Below, one piece after another: positions 25,732 to 34,431 of a stretch of 64,000 bases of DNA. A program made the position numbers and the translations under genes. Source of the DNA: Paenibacillus catalpae (GTDB taxonomy: Bacteria > Bacillota > Bacilli > Paenibacillales > Paenibacillaceae); contig NZ_FOMT01000002.1 in the NCBI RefSeq assembly GCF_900112695.1, positions 1-64,000 on the forward strand. Reading direction: 5' to 3'. Every line of letters begins with the position of its first letter. Position 1 is the stretch's first letter. The notes under the pieces are model-generated. The model worked only from the letters and a program-made list of their open reading frames with translations. It was not told the DNA's origin and searched no databases.

Positions 25732-26619
25732 ATGGAAAAGAGCATAAGTCCGTCGAATGAACGTTTGTTCGACGCAATTGTATATGTCATAGCCGCCATT
25801 ATTATGGTCATTGTGTTGTATCCGCTGCTGTTTATTGTCAGCGCGTCGTTCAGCGACCCGGCCAAAGTACTAAACGGTGATGTGTGGCTGCTGCCGCAAG
25901 GTCTCAATGTCGAGGCTTACGCCAACATTTTGCAGAACGACAAGATCTGGACCGGCTACGGGAACTCGATTATGTATACCGTCATCGGAACCGTCATCAA
26001 CATTATCATGACGATCCTCGCGGCGTATCCGCTGTCGAGACCCGACCTGCCCTTGCGCAATGGGATCATGGTTATGATTACGATGACAATGTTTTTCAGC
26101 GGAGGGCTTATTCCGAGTTATTTGCTGGTCAAAGACCTTGGCATGGTCGACACCATGTGGGCGCTGATCGTGCCGGGCGCTATCGCGACGTACAATCTTA
26201 TCGTTATGCGTACGTATTTTCAAAATAGTATCCCTTGGGAGCTGCAGGAGGCGGCACATATGGACGGCTGCTCCAACTGGAGACTGCTCGTTAGCATCAT
26301 CCTGCCGCTCTCAAAACCGATTTTGGCCGTTATGGTGCTGTTCTACGCGGTTGGCCACTGGAACTCGTTCTTCAATGCGCTTATTTATATCCGCGACGAA
26401 GGCAAATATCCGCTTCAGCTTGTACTCCGCGAAATATTGCTGATCAGTCAATCCGCCCAAACGGACGGGGGAAGCGTTGGTTTGGAGAAACAAATCCTGC
26501 TGTCCGAAAGCATTAAATTCGCGGTTATCATCGTGTCCAGCCTGCCCGTGCTGATCATGTATCCCCTTGTGCAGCGGCATTTCGTCAAAGGCGTCATGAT
26601 TGGTTCCGTTAAAGGATAA
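25732..26619 (+). CDS. Sugar ABC transporter permease (LplC-like)
   Basis: A 295-aa permease, partner of the preceding one. Six TM helices, EAA loop LQEAAHMDGCSNWRLLVSIILPLSKPI and C-terminus HFVKGVMIGSVKG are as in LplC. AAGGAGG precedes ATG 25732. It is co-transcribed with the GH51 gene that follows after 36 bp. Confidence 0.95.
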   Translation: MEKSISPSNERLFDAIVYVIAAIIMVIVLYPLLFIVSASFSDPAKVLNGDVWLLPQGLNVEAYANILQNDKIWTGYGNSIMYTVIGTVINIIMTILAAYPLSRPDLPLRNGIMVMITMTMFFSGGLIPSYLLVKDLGMVDTMWALIVPGAIATYNLIVMRTYFQNSIPWELQEAAHMDGCSNWRLLVSIILPLSKPILAVMVLFYAVGHWNSFFNALIYIRDEGKYPLQLVLREILLISQSAQTDGGSVGLEKQILLSESIKFAVIIVSSLPVLIMYPLVQRHFVKGVMIGSVKG

Positions 26620-26655
26620 GACGACTATACCTAACGATTTCATTGGAGGTTTATT

Positions 26656-28671
26656 TTGACTAATAACGCTAATATAACCGTCGATTGTGCCGGAGCGAGC
26701 CGGCATGCGGTCAACCCGTATTTGTTCGGACATTTCGTCGAGGACATCCGGGACCATATGGAAGCTATGCTGGCCTTCCCGCTCAAGGATATGGATTTCG
26801 AGAGCGAGTCCGAAACCAAGAGGGAAATATCGGGGAGCTGGTACGCTTATACGAACGGCCGCAATACCAAATACGCACTGGAGGCGCCTGCGCCAAAGCA
26901 TTCGGGGCGAGCACAGCGCATCCGCTTGTTGAGCGACGATGAGGCATTTGCTGGTATCGCGCAGAAGGCTGCTCTCAATGGTCCGGCCGATTATAAGGTG
27001 AAGGTGGTTGCCCGGGCGTCCATTGAGCTGAAGCGGCTGGTGGTGGAAGCGGTGGACCGACATACGGAGGAAACGCTTGGTTCATTGGTCATCGAGCTTG
27101 CCGGCCATAACTGGCGGGAATATGAAGCGGACTTGTCCGTCTCCCGCACGTGCGCCGACGCCGAGCTTCGCGTCTACATTCCGGAGGATCATCCTCGCTG
27201 GACGGATCACGTGTCAACCGGCATGCTGTGGATCGACCATGTATCTCTACTTGCAGCCGACAGTATTGCCCTGGTGAAGCGCGAGGTCGTCGAAATGACG
27301 AGGGAGCTGAACGCCGGCATGATGAGGCTGGCTGGCAATTACATCAGCGCCTACCATTGGGAGCATGGCGTTGGTCCCGTGCTGGAGAGGCCGGTCATGT
27401 ACAACGAGGCGTGGGGCGGCTGGACGAGCAAATATTTTGGCACGGACGAATTCATTGCCTTCTGCCGGGAGCTGCAGGTGGAGCCTCTCATTTGCGTGAA
27501 TGACGGTTCCGGCACGCCTGAAGAGGCAGCGGCATGGATCGAGTATTGCAATGGCGCCGCCGACACACCGATGGGCGCCTTGCGCGCCGCGACCGGATAT
27601 CCCGAGCCGTACGGCGTGAAATATTGGGAGATTGGCAATGAGGTATGGGGAGGGTGGCAGGTAGGGACCTGCTCAGCCGAAGAGTTCGCGGCGCGCACGG
27701 TATCGTTCGCTGAAGCGATGAAGGCGGCTGACCCGTCCATCGTGCTGTTGGCCTGCGGTCATTACGACCAGGCATGGAACAAGCCGGTGCTGGAGCAGGC
27801 CGGTGAGCTTATCGACTATTTGACCCTGCATATCTATCACGGCTACGGGCCTTTCGGTATGAACCGGAACACGCCTGCCGAGGATCGGTATAAGGCGATT
27901 GCGGCCTATCCCGAGTTCACGCGGCATTACTTGCAAGAGACGAAGGAGAGCATCAAGGCCAATCCGAAGCATGCTCATGTGAAAATCGCTATTACGGAAT
28001 ACAACACGATGTATTACCCGAATACCATCCGCAAGGGGCTGCCAAACGAGCATACGCTTGGCGCAGCGGTTGCTAATGCCGCCAATCTGAACGAAATGCT
28101 TCGTTCAAGCGATATGGTGCATATCGGCAGCTTCTCCGACTTGGTCAACGGCTGGCTGGGCGGCTGCATCCGGGTAGGCGATTATTATGCCGACCAATAT
28201 TGCGGCAAGCAGTCCGGCTGGAGTAATCGGCCTCTCGACGTATACGGGACACCGACCTATGAGCTCATGAAGCTGTATGCGAACCAGGATTTGCGGCATA
28301 TGCTTCCCGTGCAAGCGGACTGTGCTACGTTTGCCGTGCCGACAGTAAAGGAGACGCCGGTCAACCTGAACGGGCTGCCGGAGCTGGACATCGCGGCTGG
28401 CATTAACGGAGACGGCGATACCGTTACGGTATTTATCGTGAACCGCGGGCTGAACGAAGTGAATGCCGTACTGGATTTAGCTGCCTTCAACGCGGCGGAA
28501 GAGACGGTGCTGTACGAAATCACCGGCGAAGGCTACGACGAGATCAACAGCGTCTTCGAGCCGGAAAACGTGATGTGCAAGAGCCGGGCCGTTCCAACTG
28601 CCGAATGGCAGCGCGGCGTTCCGCTTCGCCCGTTTTCCATTTATGCAGCGGTATTTCAAGGCAAGGTATAG
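26656..28671 (+). CDS. Alpha-L-arabinofuranosidase, GH51
   Basis: A 671-aa GH51 retaining enzyme that removes terminal alpha-L-arabinofuranose from arabinan, arabinoxylan or their fragments. The acid/base Glu329 lies in KYWEIGNEVWGGW and the nucleophile Glu448 in AITEYNTMYYP. A carbohydrate-binding-like jelly roll (residues about 60-195) precedes the barrel, and a beta-sandwich closes the protein. No signal peptide is seen, so it acts in the cytosol on imported oligosaccharides. Start is TTG 26656 with TGGAGGT 5 nt upstream; no in-frame ATG is closer. It sits between the importer and a GH2 enzyme, spacing 16 bp to the latter. Confidence 0.93.
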   Translation: MTNNANITVDCAGASRHAVNPYLFGHFVEDIRDHMEAMLAFPLKDMDFESESETKREISGSWYAYTNGRNTKYALEAPAPKHSGRAQRIRLLSDDEAFAGIAQKAALNGPADYKVKVVARASIELKRLVVEAVDRHTEETLGSLVIELAGHNWREYEADLSVSRTCADAELRVYIPEDHPRWTDHVSTGMLWIDHVSLLAADSIALVKREVVEMTRELNAGMMRLAGNYISAYHWEHGVGPVLERPVMYNEAWGGWTSKYFGTDEFIAFCRELQVEPLICVNDGSGTPEEAAAWIEYCNGAADTPMGALRAATGYPEPYGVKYWEIGNEVWGGWQVGTCSAEEFAARTVSFAEAMKAADPSIVLLACGHYDQAWNKPVLEQAGELIDYLTLHIYHGYGPFGMNRNTPAEDRYKAIAAYPEFTRHYLQETKESIKANPKHAHVKIAITEYNTMYYPNTIRKGLPNEHTLGAAVANAANLNEMLRSSDMVHIGSFSDLVNGWLGGCIRVGDYYADQYCGKQSGWSNRPLDVYGTPTYELMKLYANQDLRHMLPVQADCATFAVPTVKETPVNLNGLPELDIAAGINGDGDTVTVFIVNRGLNEVNAVLDLAAFNAAEETVLYEITGEGYDEINSVFEPENVMCKSRAVPTAEWQRGVPLRPFSIYAAVFQGKV

Positions 28672-28687
28672 GAGCAGGAGGTACGGC

Positions 28688-30451
28688 ATGACAACGAAAT
28701 CATATAGCAAGGACTATCCCAGACCTCAACTCGTACGCGGCGATTGGCATAATCTGAACGGCGAATGGGACTTCCGCTTCGACGACGCGAACGCCGGCGA
28801 GCTCGAGAAGTGGCAGGAGACGTTCGAGGCCACTCACCGGATTACCGTACCATTCACATACGAAACAAAAGCCAGCGGTATCGGCGAGGAAAGCTTTCAT
28901 TCTTATGTGTGGTACAGCAGAGTAATATCCGTTCCGGCAGAAGCGGCGGGCAAGCAGGCTATCCTGCATTTTCAGGCCGTGGACTACGATGCTAAGGTAT
29001 GGATTAACGGCGAGCTGGCCGGAGGACATCAAGGCGGTTATGCGGCATTCTCCATCGACATGACGCCATATCTCAAGTTCGGAGAAGATAACCGGATAAC
29101 GGTCAAGGTAACGGACAGCAATAGCTGCTACCAGCCGAGAGGCAAGCAGCGCTGGGTGCCGGACAACTTCGAATGCTTCTACGTCCAGACGACGGGCATC
29201 TGGCAGACGGTATGGATGGAATATGTAGAAGAGCAGAGGCTGGAATCGGTCAAAATAACGCCGGATCTCGACCGCCACATGGTTCGTTTCGATTATGAGG
29301 TGAATGGCGTTGAGGCTGGAAACGACCTGCTGCTGGAAGCCATAGTGACATTCAGGGGCCAGCCCGTGAAGCGGGTTGCGCTTGGGATTGACCGTCCGTG
29401 CCTTACGGTTGAGGTTGATCTTCACCATGAAGCAAACGGACCTTGGAAGCGGGCATATTGGACTCCGGCCCGTCCGAATTTGTACGACGTTGAGTTCGTC
29501 TTGAGCTCGGGCGGACGAGTCGTCGACCGGACGCTCTCCTATTTCGGCATGCGGAAAATATCCATCGAGAACGGAAAGGTGCTGCTCAACAACGCGCCAA
29601 TCTACCAACGGCTTATTCTGGACCAAGGCTACTGGACGGACAGCCATCTGACGCCTCCCAGCGAAGAAGCGCTGACCAAGGATATCGACCTGATCCTGGC
29701 GATGGGCTACAACGGCGTGCGCAAGCATATGAAGATCGAGGATGCCCGTTTCCTGTATTGGTGCGACGTGAAGGGGCTGCTCGTCTGGTCGGAGATGGCG
29801 GCGACCTTCGAATTCCATGACCGCGCGGTTGAAGCTTTCACGAGGGAATGGCTTGAGATTATCAAGCAGCAGCATAACCATCCGAGCATTATTACGTGGG
29901 TGCCGTTCAACGAGTCGTGGGGCGTTGGCAACATCCTTCGCGACAAGCGGCAGCAGAAGTTCACGGAAGGCATCTATCATCTCACGAAATCATTCGATCC
30001 GCATCGCCCCGTCATCGTGAACGACGGCTGGGAGCATACCGTCTCGGATATTGTGTCGCTGCATGATTATGTCCAGACCGGGGACAGCTTCCTGAAGCGT
30101 TACCGGGACAATAAGGATGGCATCATGTCGGGCGAGATGACCTGCAACCATTGGAAATATGCCTTTGCCGAAGGCTACGGCTACCGGGGACAGCCGATCA
30201 TCATCAGTGAGTTCGGCGGCATTGCGTTCAAGTCGGACAAGGGCTGGGGCTACGGGGAGCAGGTAGATTCGGTGGAAGCCTTCACGGAGCGGTTCAAGGG
30301 AATTACGCAGGCGATTAAGTCTGTCGATTATATTTGCGGATATTGCTATACGCAGGTGACCGACGTGCAGCAGGAGATTAACGGTTTGCTCACGGAGGAC
30401 CGCGAGCCGAAAATTCCGCTTGAGGAAATTCGGGCTATTAACTTGGGCTGA
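28688..30451 (+). CDS. Glycoside hydrolase family 2 enzyme
   Basis: A 587-aa GH2 enzyme with the usual N-terminal jelly roll (about 10-185), immunoglobulin-like domain (about 190-285) and TIM barrel (about 290-587). The acid/base Glu409 is in WVPFNESWGV and the nucleophile Glu508 in IISEFGGIAF. No signal peptide is seen, so it acts in the cytosol. GH2 includes beta-galactosidases, beta-glucuronidases, beta-mannosidases and arabinosidases; the specificity cannot be read here. Start is ATG 28688, 7 nt after AGGAGG; an in-frame ATG at 28643 lies inside the GH51 gene. It is the last gene of the operon. Confidence 0.92.
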   Translation: MTTKSYSKDYPRPQLVRGDWHNLNGEWDFRFDDANAGELEKWQETFEATHRITVPFTYETKASGIGEESFHSYVWYSRVISVPAEAAGKQAILHFQAVDYDAKVWINGELAGGHQGGYAAFSIDMTPYLKFGEDNRITVKVTDSNSCYQPRGKQRWVPDNFECFYVQTTGIWQTVWMEYVEEQRLESVKITPDLDRHMVRFDYEVNGVEAGNDLLLEAIVTFRGQPVKRVALGIDRPCLTVEVDLHHEANGPWKRAYWTPARPNLYDVEFVLSSGGRVVDRTLSYFGMRKISIENGKVLLNNAPIYQRLILDQGYWTDSHLTPPSEEALTKDIDLILAMGYNGVRKHMKIEDARFLYWCDVKGLLVWSEMAATFEFHDRAVEAFTREWLEIIKQQHNHPSIITWVPFNESWGVGNILRDKRQQKFTEGIYHLTKSFDPHRPVIVNDGWEHTVSDIVSLHDYVQTGDSFLKRYRDNKDGIMSGEMTCNHWKYAFAEGYGYRGQPIIISEFGGIAFKSDKGWGYGEQVDSVEAFTERFKGITQAIKSVDYICGYCYTQVTDVQQEINGLLTEDREPKIPLEEIRAINLG

Positions 30452-30467
30452 CCGCCCTTGGGCGGAG

Positions 30468-30503
30468 GAACCGGGTCTGCATCGTGCAGATCCGGTTTCT
30501 TTG
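30468..30503 (+). terminator. Terminator of the importer-GH51-GH2 operon
   Basis: GAACCGGGTCTGCA pairs with TGCAGATCCGGTTTC (G-T pairs) around a TCG loop, followed by TTTG. Confidence 0.85.
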
Positions 30504-30546
30504 CGGACCTGCCATTCGTCATTCTCAGACGAGAATCTCCCCGTAA

Positions 30547-30731
30547 GTTGGATTTCATCCAGTGAGATTAGGACAAGGGGAAGGACTCGGCGGCTACGTT
30601 GGATAAACTCCAGTGAAAGTAAACAGAATGAACCGCAGTCGTCCCAAATGGCCTGAGTATACGGTAGACAATCCAATGTAGATCGAGTTATAGGGCGAAA
30701 ACGCCTCATTTTGCTGCATGAAATCCAATGT
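30547..30731. repeat. Nested inverted-repeat element (about 185 bp)
   Basis: TTGGATTTCAT (30548-30558) is repeated inverted as ATGAAATCCAA (30718-30728). A second TTGGAT (30599-30604) is mirrored by ATCCAA (30671-30676). Both pairs centre on base 30638. Spacing within each arm is 51-52 bp, and GTTGGAT...CCAGTGA is directly repeated at 30547 and 30598. No coding sequence lies in it. The remaining 30732-30918 stretch shows no clear feature. Confidence 0.75.
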
Positions 30732-30918
30732 TGTTTTTCTTAGCTGTGCGCTTTCAAGCTGAAGAAGGATGCTGCCTGATTCAACCAGGCGTACATTGCA
30801 ATAAATGCAGTACCTCTGCTTTGTTGTGTTATGGAAAATTCCGTGTAGTCGAAATAGAAAGGGCTATCCTACGTCACTTTTGCGACTTTTATGGGACAGC
30901 CCTTTCTGTTTATTCATC

Positions 30919-32454
30919 CTATGCGCCAGAAACTCGCGGCATCGGCATGACTTCTTTGCCAAGCTCGGCCCAAATGTACTTAAGCAGCAGCTCGGACTTC
31001 AGCGCTGCATATGCGGGATCGTCCCACAGGTTGTTAAGCTCGGTAGGGTCGATCTGTAAATCAAAGATTTCGCCGTAGGTTTGGTTGTAATAAACGGTTA
31101 TTTTGTAGCGCTGGTCCACATACGTTTTCTGGTGAATCGTCGTTGGTTCATGACGGAATTCGCAGATGGCATGATCTCTGGCGGAGGAAGCCGTGCCTTT
31201 CCATACCTGGCTTTGATCTACGCCCGTCATCGCAGGCGGGATAGGGATACCGCAGAGCGACAGGAATGTAGGCGCCAGGTCAACGAGCGACTGGATAGCG
31301 TTGGAGGTTACTCCTGCCGGAACATGTCCCGGGTAGCTCACGATGAACGGCAGACGAATCAGGTCCTCGTAATGGAAGCCGCCTTTTGCCTGCAAGCCGT
31401 GTTGGCCGAAGAAATGACCATGATCCGTCGTAAAGACAACGATGGTATTGTCTGCGATCCCAAGCTCTTCGAGCTTATCCAGGATACTTCCGATATATTT
31501 ATCCATTAAGCTGATCATGCCGTAGTAGACGGCAACCAGCTTTTTCTTATCGTAATCGGTAAGCTTTTTTTTCTCCCCGTATTCATAATAATGATGCGAA
31601 CGGTAGCCGTGGATGCCTTTGCTCGTCTCATTCCAAGGTGAAAAGTCCGGATGATCCTCTTGGGTTAAGGCAAAATGAGGCGGGTTCTTGTCATGTTCGC
31701 CCGGCACAATCGCCGGAATGGTCAGTGAATCCGGATCGTACATCGTATCCCACGGCTCCGGCGCCAAATACTCCGGATGCGGATCAAAGAAGCTTGACCA
31801 GAGGAAGAACGGTTTGTCTTCTTCGTTGTACTGCTCCATCAGCGCATTCGTGCGTTCCGCAATCCATGCGTTGTAATGGTACTCCTCTGGAATCGGCCAT
31901 TTGTAGGTAATAGCAGGATCCATGCTGCCCGTAGGCGGAAGGAAATAATCCCGCCAATTCGTGCAGCCTTTCTCCTCCATCCATAAGGCGTAATGTTGAC
32001 CGACATGAGCTTCATTTGTATGGTTGCGAGTGAGCTCGACATGCTCGAAGCCGTAGAAGGGACCGTTGAAATGCTTCCATTTCTCCAAATCCTGCAGCAC
32101 AGGATAGGCCTCTAATGAAGGATACTGTTCCGTTGAAGCCAGCGGCTGAAAATGAGCTTTGCCGACAAGCGCGGTCTTGTAGCCTGCGGCGCTAAAGTCC
32201 TCTCCCACACAGTGACGGTCTTCCATGAGCTTGGTTCCGAGCGTCCATGCGCCATGCTGGCTCGGGTATTGTCCCGTAATAATGGAGGCCCGGCTTGGCG
32301 TGCAAGTCGGGTTTGGGCAATAGGCTTTCGTAAAGGTTGTGCCCGACTGAATAAGCCGGTCCAAATTGGGCGTACTTAATTCCTTATTGAAATAACCCAG
32401 CGTGTTCCAGTGCTGTTGATCGCTTGTAATTAGCAAAATGTTTGGTTTTTTCAA
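30919..32454 (-). CDS. Sulfatase (arylsulfatase / glycan sulfatase family)
   Basis: A 511-aa type I sulfatase. The N-terminal NILLITSDQQ holds the metal-binding Asp12, and CTPSRASIITGQYPSQHG has Cys51, the residue turned into formylglycine. TTDHGHFFGQHGL is the second metal-site motif. No signal peptide is visible, so it would act in the cytosol and desulfate imported sugars or esters. The CxPSR form can be matured by FGE or anSME; neither gene is in the window. It is divergent from the AraC gene at 32519, and lies between two glycan-related units. Confidence 0.93.
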   Translation of the reverse strand: MKKPNILLITSDQQHWNTLGYFNKELSTPNLDRLIQSGTTFTKAYCPNPTCTPSRASIITGQYPSQHGAWTLGTKLMEDRHCVGEDFSAAGYKTALVGKAHFQPLASTEQYPSLEAYPVLQDLEKWKHFNGPFYGFEHVELTRNHTNEAHVGQHYALWMEEKGCTNWRDYFLPPTGSMDPAITYKWPIPEEYHYNAWIAERTNALMEQYNEEDKPFFLWSSFFDPHPEYLAPEPWDTMYDPDSLTIPAIVPGEHDKNPPHFALTQEDHPDFSPWNETSKGIHGYRSHHYYEYGEKKKLTDYDKKKLVAVYYGMISLMDKYIGSILDKLEELGIADNTIVVFTTDHGHFFGQHGLQAKGGFHYEDLIRLPFIVSYPGHVPAGVTSNAIQSLVDLAPTFLSLCGIPIPPAMTGVDQSQVWKGTASSARDHAICEFRHEPTTIHQKTYVDQRYKITVYYNQTYGEIFDLQIDPTELNNLWDDPAYAALKSELLLKYIWAELGKEVMPMPRVSGA

Positions 32455-32518
32455 GAAAAATTCGCCTCCTTGTCAATCATTGTAATGTAAAGGAAGTGAT
32501 CGTAAAATAGCATCATGT

Positions 32519-33439
32519 ATGGTTGATTTACCAATTTGTCAGGTTAAGGGGCGGATTGAGCTGAATACGTTCGTGAAAGGCGGCCACGAGACCGCCGAGT
32601 ATATCTATTACGCGTTGAATGAGCTGGACAAGCAATGCTCCATTTGGCCGGTACGTGGCGGCAGCACGGAGACGAAGCAAGGCTACTATGTTGGACCAAA
32701 GCGGATCGAGAGCTACAGCCTGCACATCGTGAAGGATGGCTCGGTTCGCGTGGAGTGGGATGCTTCCAAAAGCGTGACGTTATCGGAAGGGGATATCTTC
32801 TGCTTATATCCCATGCGTACCTATACCTACTATGCGATCGAGGGACAGCCTCCGCCGAAAATGAACTGGATTGTCCTCGACGGCCCGCTTGCGGCAGAGA
32901 TGCTCGCACTTACCGGATTAAGCTTGGAGAGTCCGTATCTGGAGGGCAAATGGACGCAGGAGGCGGAGCGTACGGTTAATGGCCTGTTTCGTCTGATGCG
33001 AGACACGGAGAAGGAAGCCGCCAATGTGCTGTCACTCGAAATGCAAAGTCTGCTCTATCGTCTTCTTGCAGCTTTATGCCGGACAGTTCCCAAATCGCAA
33101 TCCTTGGAGACAGCAGACTGGGTTAAGCAAAGCATGTCCTATATCCGGCAGCACGCCTCGGAAGGCATCACGGTCCAGCAAGCGGCCAGGGCGGCAGGGG
33201 TAAATCGGACGTATTACTCGGTCGCTTTCGCAGAGAAGGCGGGCATGTCGCCGAGCGATTTCATCACGCAAGTACGGATGAATGCAGCGAAACGTCTCCT
33301 CGCCGAGACAGACGCTTCGATAACGGAAGTAGCGTATACGACCGGCTATTCCTCCTTATATGCGTTTACGCGAACCTTTAAAAATCGCCTTGGAGAGACC
33401 CCAACCGCTTATCGGGAAGCCAACTGGAAAGGGATGTAG
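32519..33439 (+). CDS. AraC-family transcriptional regulator (paralog of 18633)
   Basis: A 306-aa regulator with a cupin-like sensor (VGPKRIESYSLHIV, GDIFCLYPMRTYTYY) and a double AraC HTH at the C-terminus (ITVQQAARAAGVNRTYYSVAF, ITEVAYTTGYSSLYAFTRTF). It is divergent from the sulfatase by only 64 bp and probably controls it. The start is uncertain: ATG 32519 lacks a well-placed RBS (AAAGGAAG lies near 32489) and the paralog begins closer to the YIYYALNELDK block, so an internal GTG may be used. Confidence 0.85.
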   Translation: MVDLPICQVKGRIELNTFVKGGHETAEYIYYALNELDKQCSIWPVRGGSTETKQGYYVGPKRIESYSLHIVKDGSVRVEWDASKSVTLSEGDIFCLYPMRTYTYYAIEGQPPPKMNWIVLDGPLAAEMLALTGLSLESPYLEGKWTQEAERTVNGLFRLMRDTEKEAANVLSLEMQSLLYRLLAALCRTVPKSQSLETADWVKQSMSYIRQHASEGITVQQAARAAGVNRTYYSVAFAEKAGMSPSDFITQVRMNAAKRLLAETDASITEVAYTTGYSSLYAFTRTFKNRLGETPTAYREANWKGM

Positions 33440-33548
33440 TCCATACGCGGAAAAAGTGCGAGATTGAGAGAGTTTAGCTGCCTTTTGAATGGGAAATATA
33501 CTATAATAAGAGGCTATGCCGCAAAATGACAGGAGGAGCGCTTTTTCA

Positions 33549-34130
33549 ATGAATGAGAAAGTTGAGCAATTTTTCAGCAAACCAAGCAAGTGGCAGGAAG
33601 AATATCAGAAGTTAAGAGCTATCATACTGGAATGCGGGCTGGATGAAGATTATAAGTGGATGCACCCCTGTTACACGTTTGAGAATAAAAACATCGTATT
33701 AATTCATGGGTTTAAAGAATACTGCGCGGTTCTATTTCACAAAGGAGCCTTGCTGAAAGATCCTGAAGGAATTCTAATCCAACAAACCGAGAATGTACAG
33801 GCTGCACGTCAGATTCGGTTCACCAATGTGCAAGACATCGCCCAGAAGGAAGCTATTCTGAAGGCGTATGTTAAGGAAGCCATTGAAGTTGAAAAGTCGG
33901 GCTTGGAAGTGGAATTCAAACCAAATACGGAATACAGCGTAGCGGAAGAGCTCCAACATAAATTTGATGAAATGCCTGCCTTGAAGGAGGCTTTTGAGGA
34001 ATTAACGCCGGGACGGCAAAGAGCGTACCTGCTCCATTTCTCTGCACCCAAACAATCCAAAACCCGTGTGGCCAGAGTGGAAAAATATATGCAGCACATT
34101 TTGGATGGTAAGGGATTAAATGATGAATAG
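33549..34130 (+). CDS. YdeI/OmdA-like protein (DUF1801 domain)
   Basis: A 193-aa protein of the YdeI family. A DUF1801 fold (residues about 15-115, with EDYKWMHPCYTFENKNIVLIHGFKEYCAVLF) is followed by a C-terminal OmdA-like segment (FEELTPGRQRAYLLHFSAPKQSKTR). The function is not established for the family, although B. subtilis YdeI-type proteins are linked to oxidative or metal stress. Start is ATG 33549 with AGGAGG 15 nt upstream, better than the in-frame ATG at 33516. It is monocistronic, closed by the terminator at 34156. Confidence 0.83.
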   Translation: MNEKVEQFFSKPSKWQEEYQKLRAIILECGLDEDYKWMHPCYTFENKNIVLIHGFKEYCAVLFHKGALLKDPEGILIQQTENVQAARQIRFTNVQDIAQKEAILKAYVKEAIEVEKSGLEVEFKPNTEYSVAEELQHKFDEMPALKEAFEELTPGRQRAYLLHFSAPKQSKTRVARVEKYMQHILDGKGLNDE

Positions 34131-34155
34131 ACTTGATGTAATAGCTCGTTAATGG

Positions 34156-34186
34156 AGACCGTTCCTAAGAGGAATGGTCTTTTTTA
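34156..34186 (+). terminator. Terminator after the YdeI-like gene
   Basis: AGACCGTTCCT / AGGAATGGTCT is an 11-bp stem with one G-T pair and an AAG loop, followed by TTTTT. Confidence 0.9.
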
Positions 34187-34201
34187 TTGCACTCTACATA
34201 C

Positions 34202-34323
34202 TTATGCACAAATTTATACACAGATTAAGTGTGCGGTTTACTTGATTATTCTCGATTTTCTTTAATGTTATCCACTTATCCACAGAAGTTTTTATCCACA
34301 TGGTTTTGCAGCTATTATTCACT
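34202..34323 (+). promoter_or_regulatory. Cluster of six DnaA-box-like 9-mers
   Basis: On the plus strand lie TTATGCACA (34202-34210), TTATACACA (34214-34222), TTATCCACT (34268-34276), TTATCCACA (34276-34284), TTATCCACA (34292-34300) and TTATTCACT (34315-34323). Four match TTATNCACA exactly and two differ only in the last base. All point the same way in AT-rich DNA without a gene. A TTGACA with a TAAACA 16 bp downstream (34323-34350) may be the promoter of the dehydrogenase at 34432. Confidence 0.8.
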
Positions 34324-34431
34324 TGACATAGTTGTGAGAACAGGTAAACAATGGAGAGAGCTCTTGGTCATTTGGCCGCTTAAGAGATTAATAGGCAGTC
34401 AAAATACATGGACGTAAGGTGGGAATGTAGA

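Noticed and set aside
28700..29980. 426-codon antisense open frame within the GH2 gene
   Set aside because: GH2 motifs on the plus strand are clear; the antisense frame is a codon-bias shadow.
30452..30918. A hidden gene in the gap after the GH2 operon
   Set aside because: Only a terminator and a palindromic repeat element are seen; short frames there have no RBS and cross the repeats.
30728..31078. Small plus-strand open frame at the 3' side of the sulfatase
   Set aside because: Most of it overlaps the sulfatase 3' end; no RBS or domain is visible.
34202..34323. Calling the DnaA-box cluster a chromosomal or plasmid origin
   Set aside because: No dnaA/dnaN, rep or partition gene is near, and no AT-rich unwinding repeat adjoins it; a regulatory or titration cluster is the safer reading.
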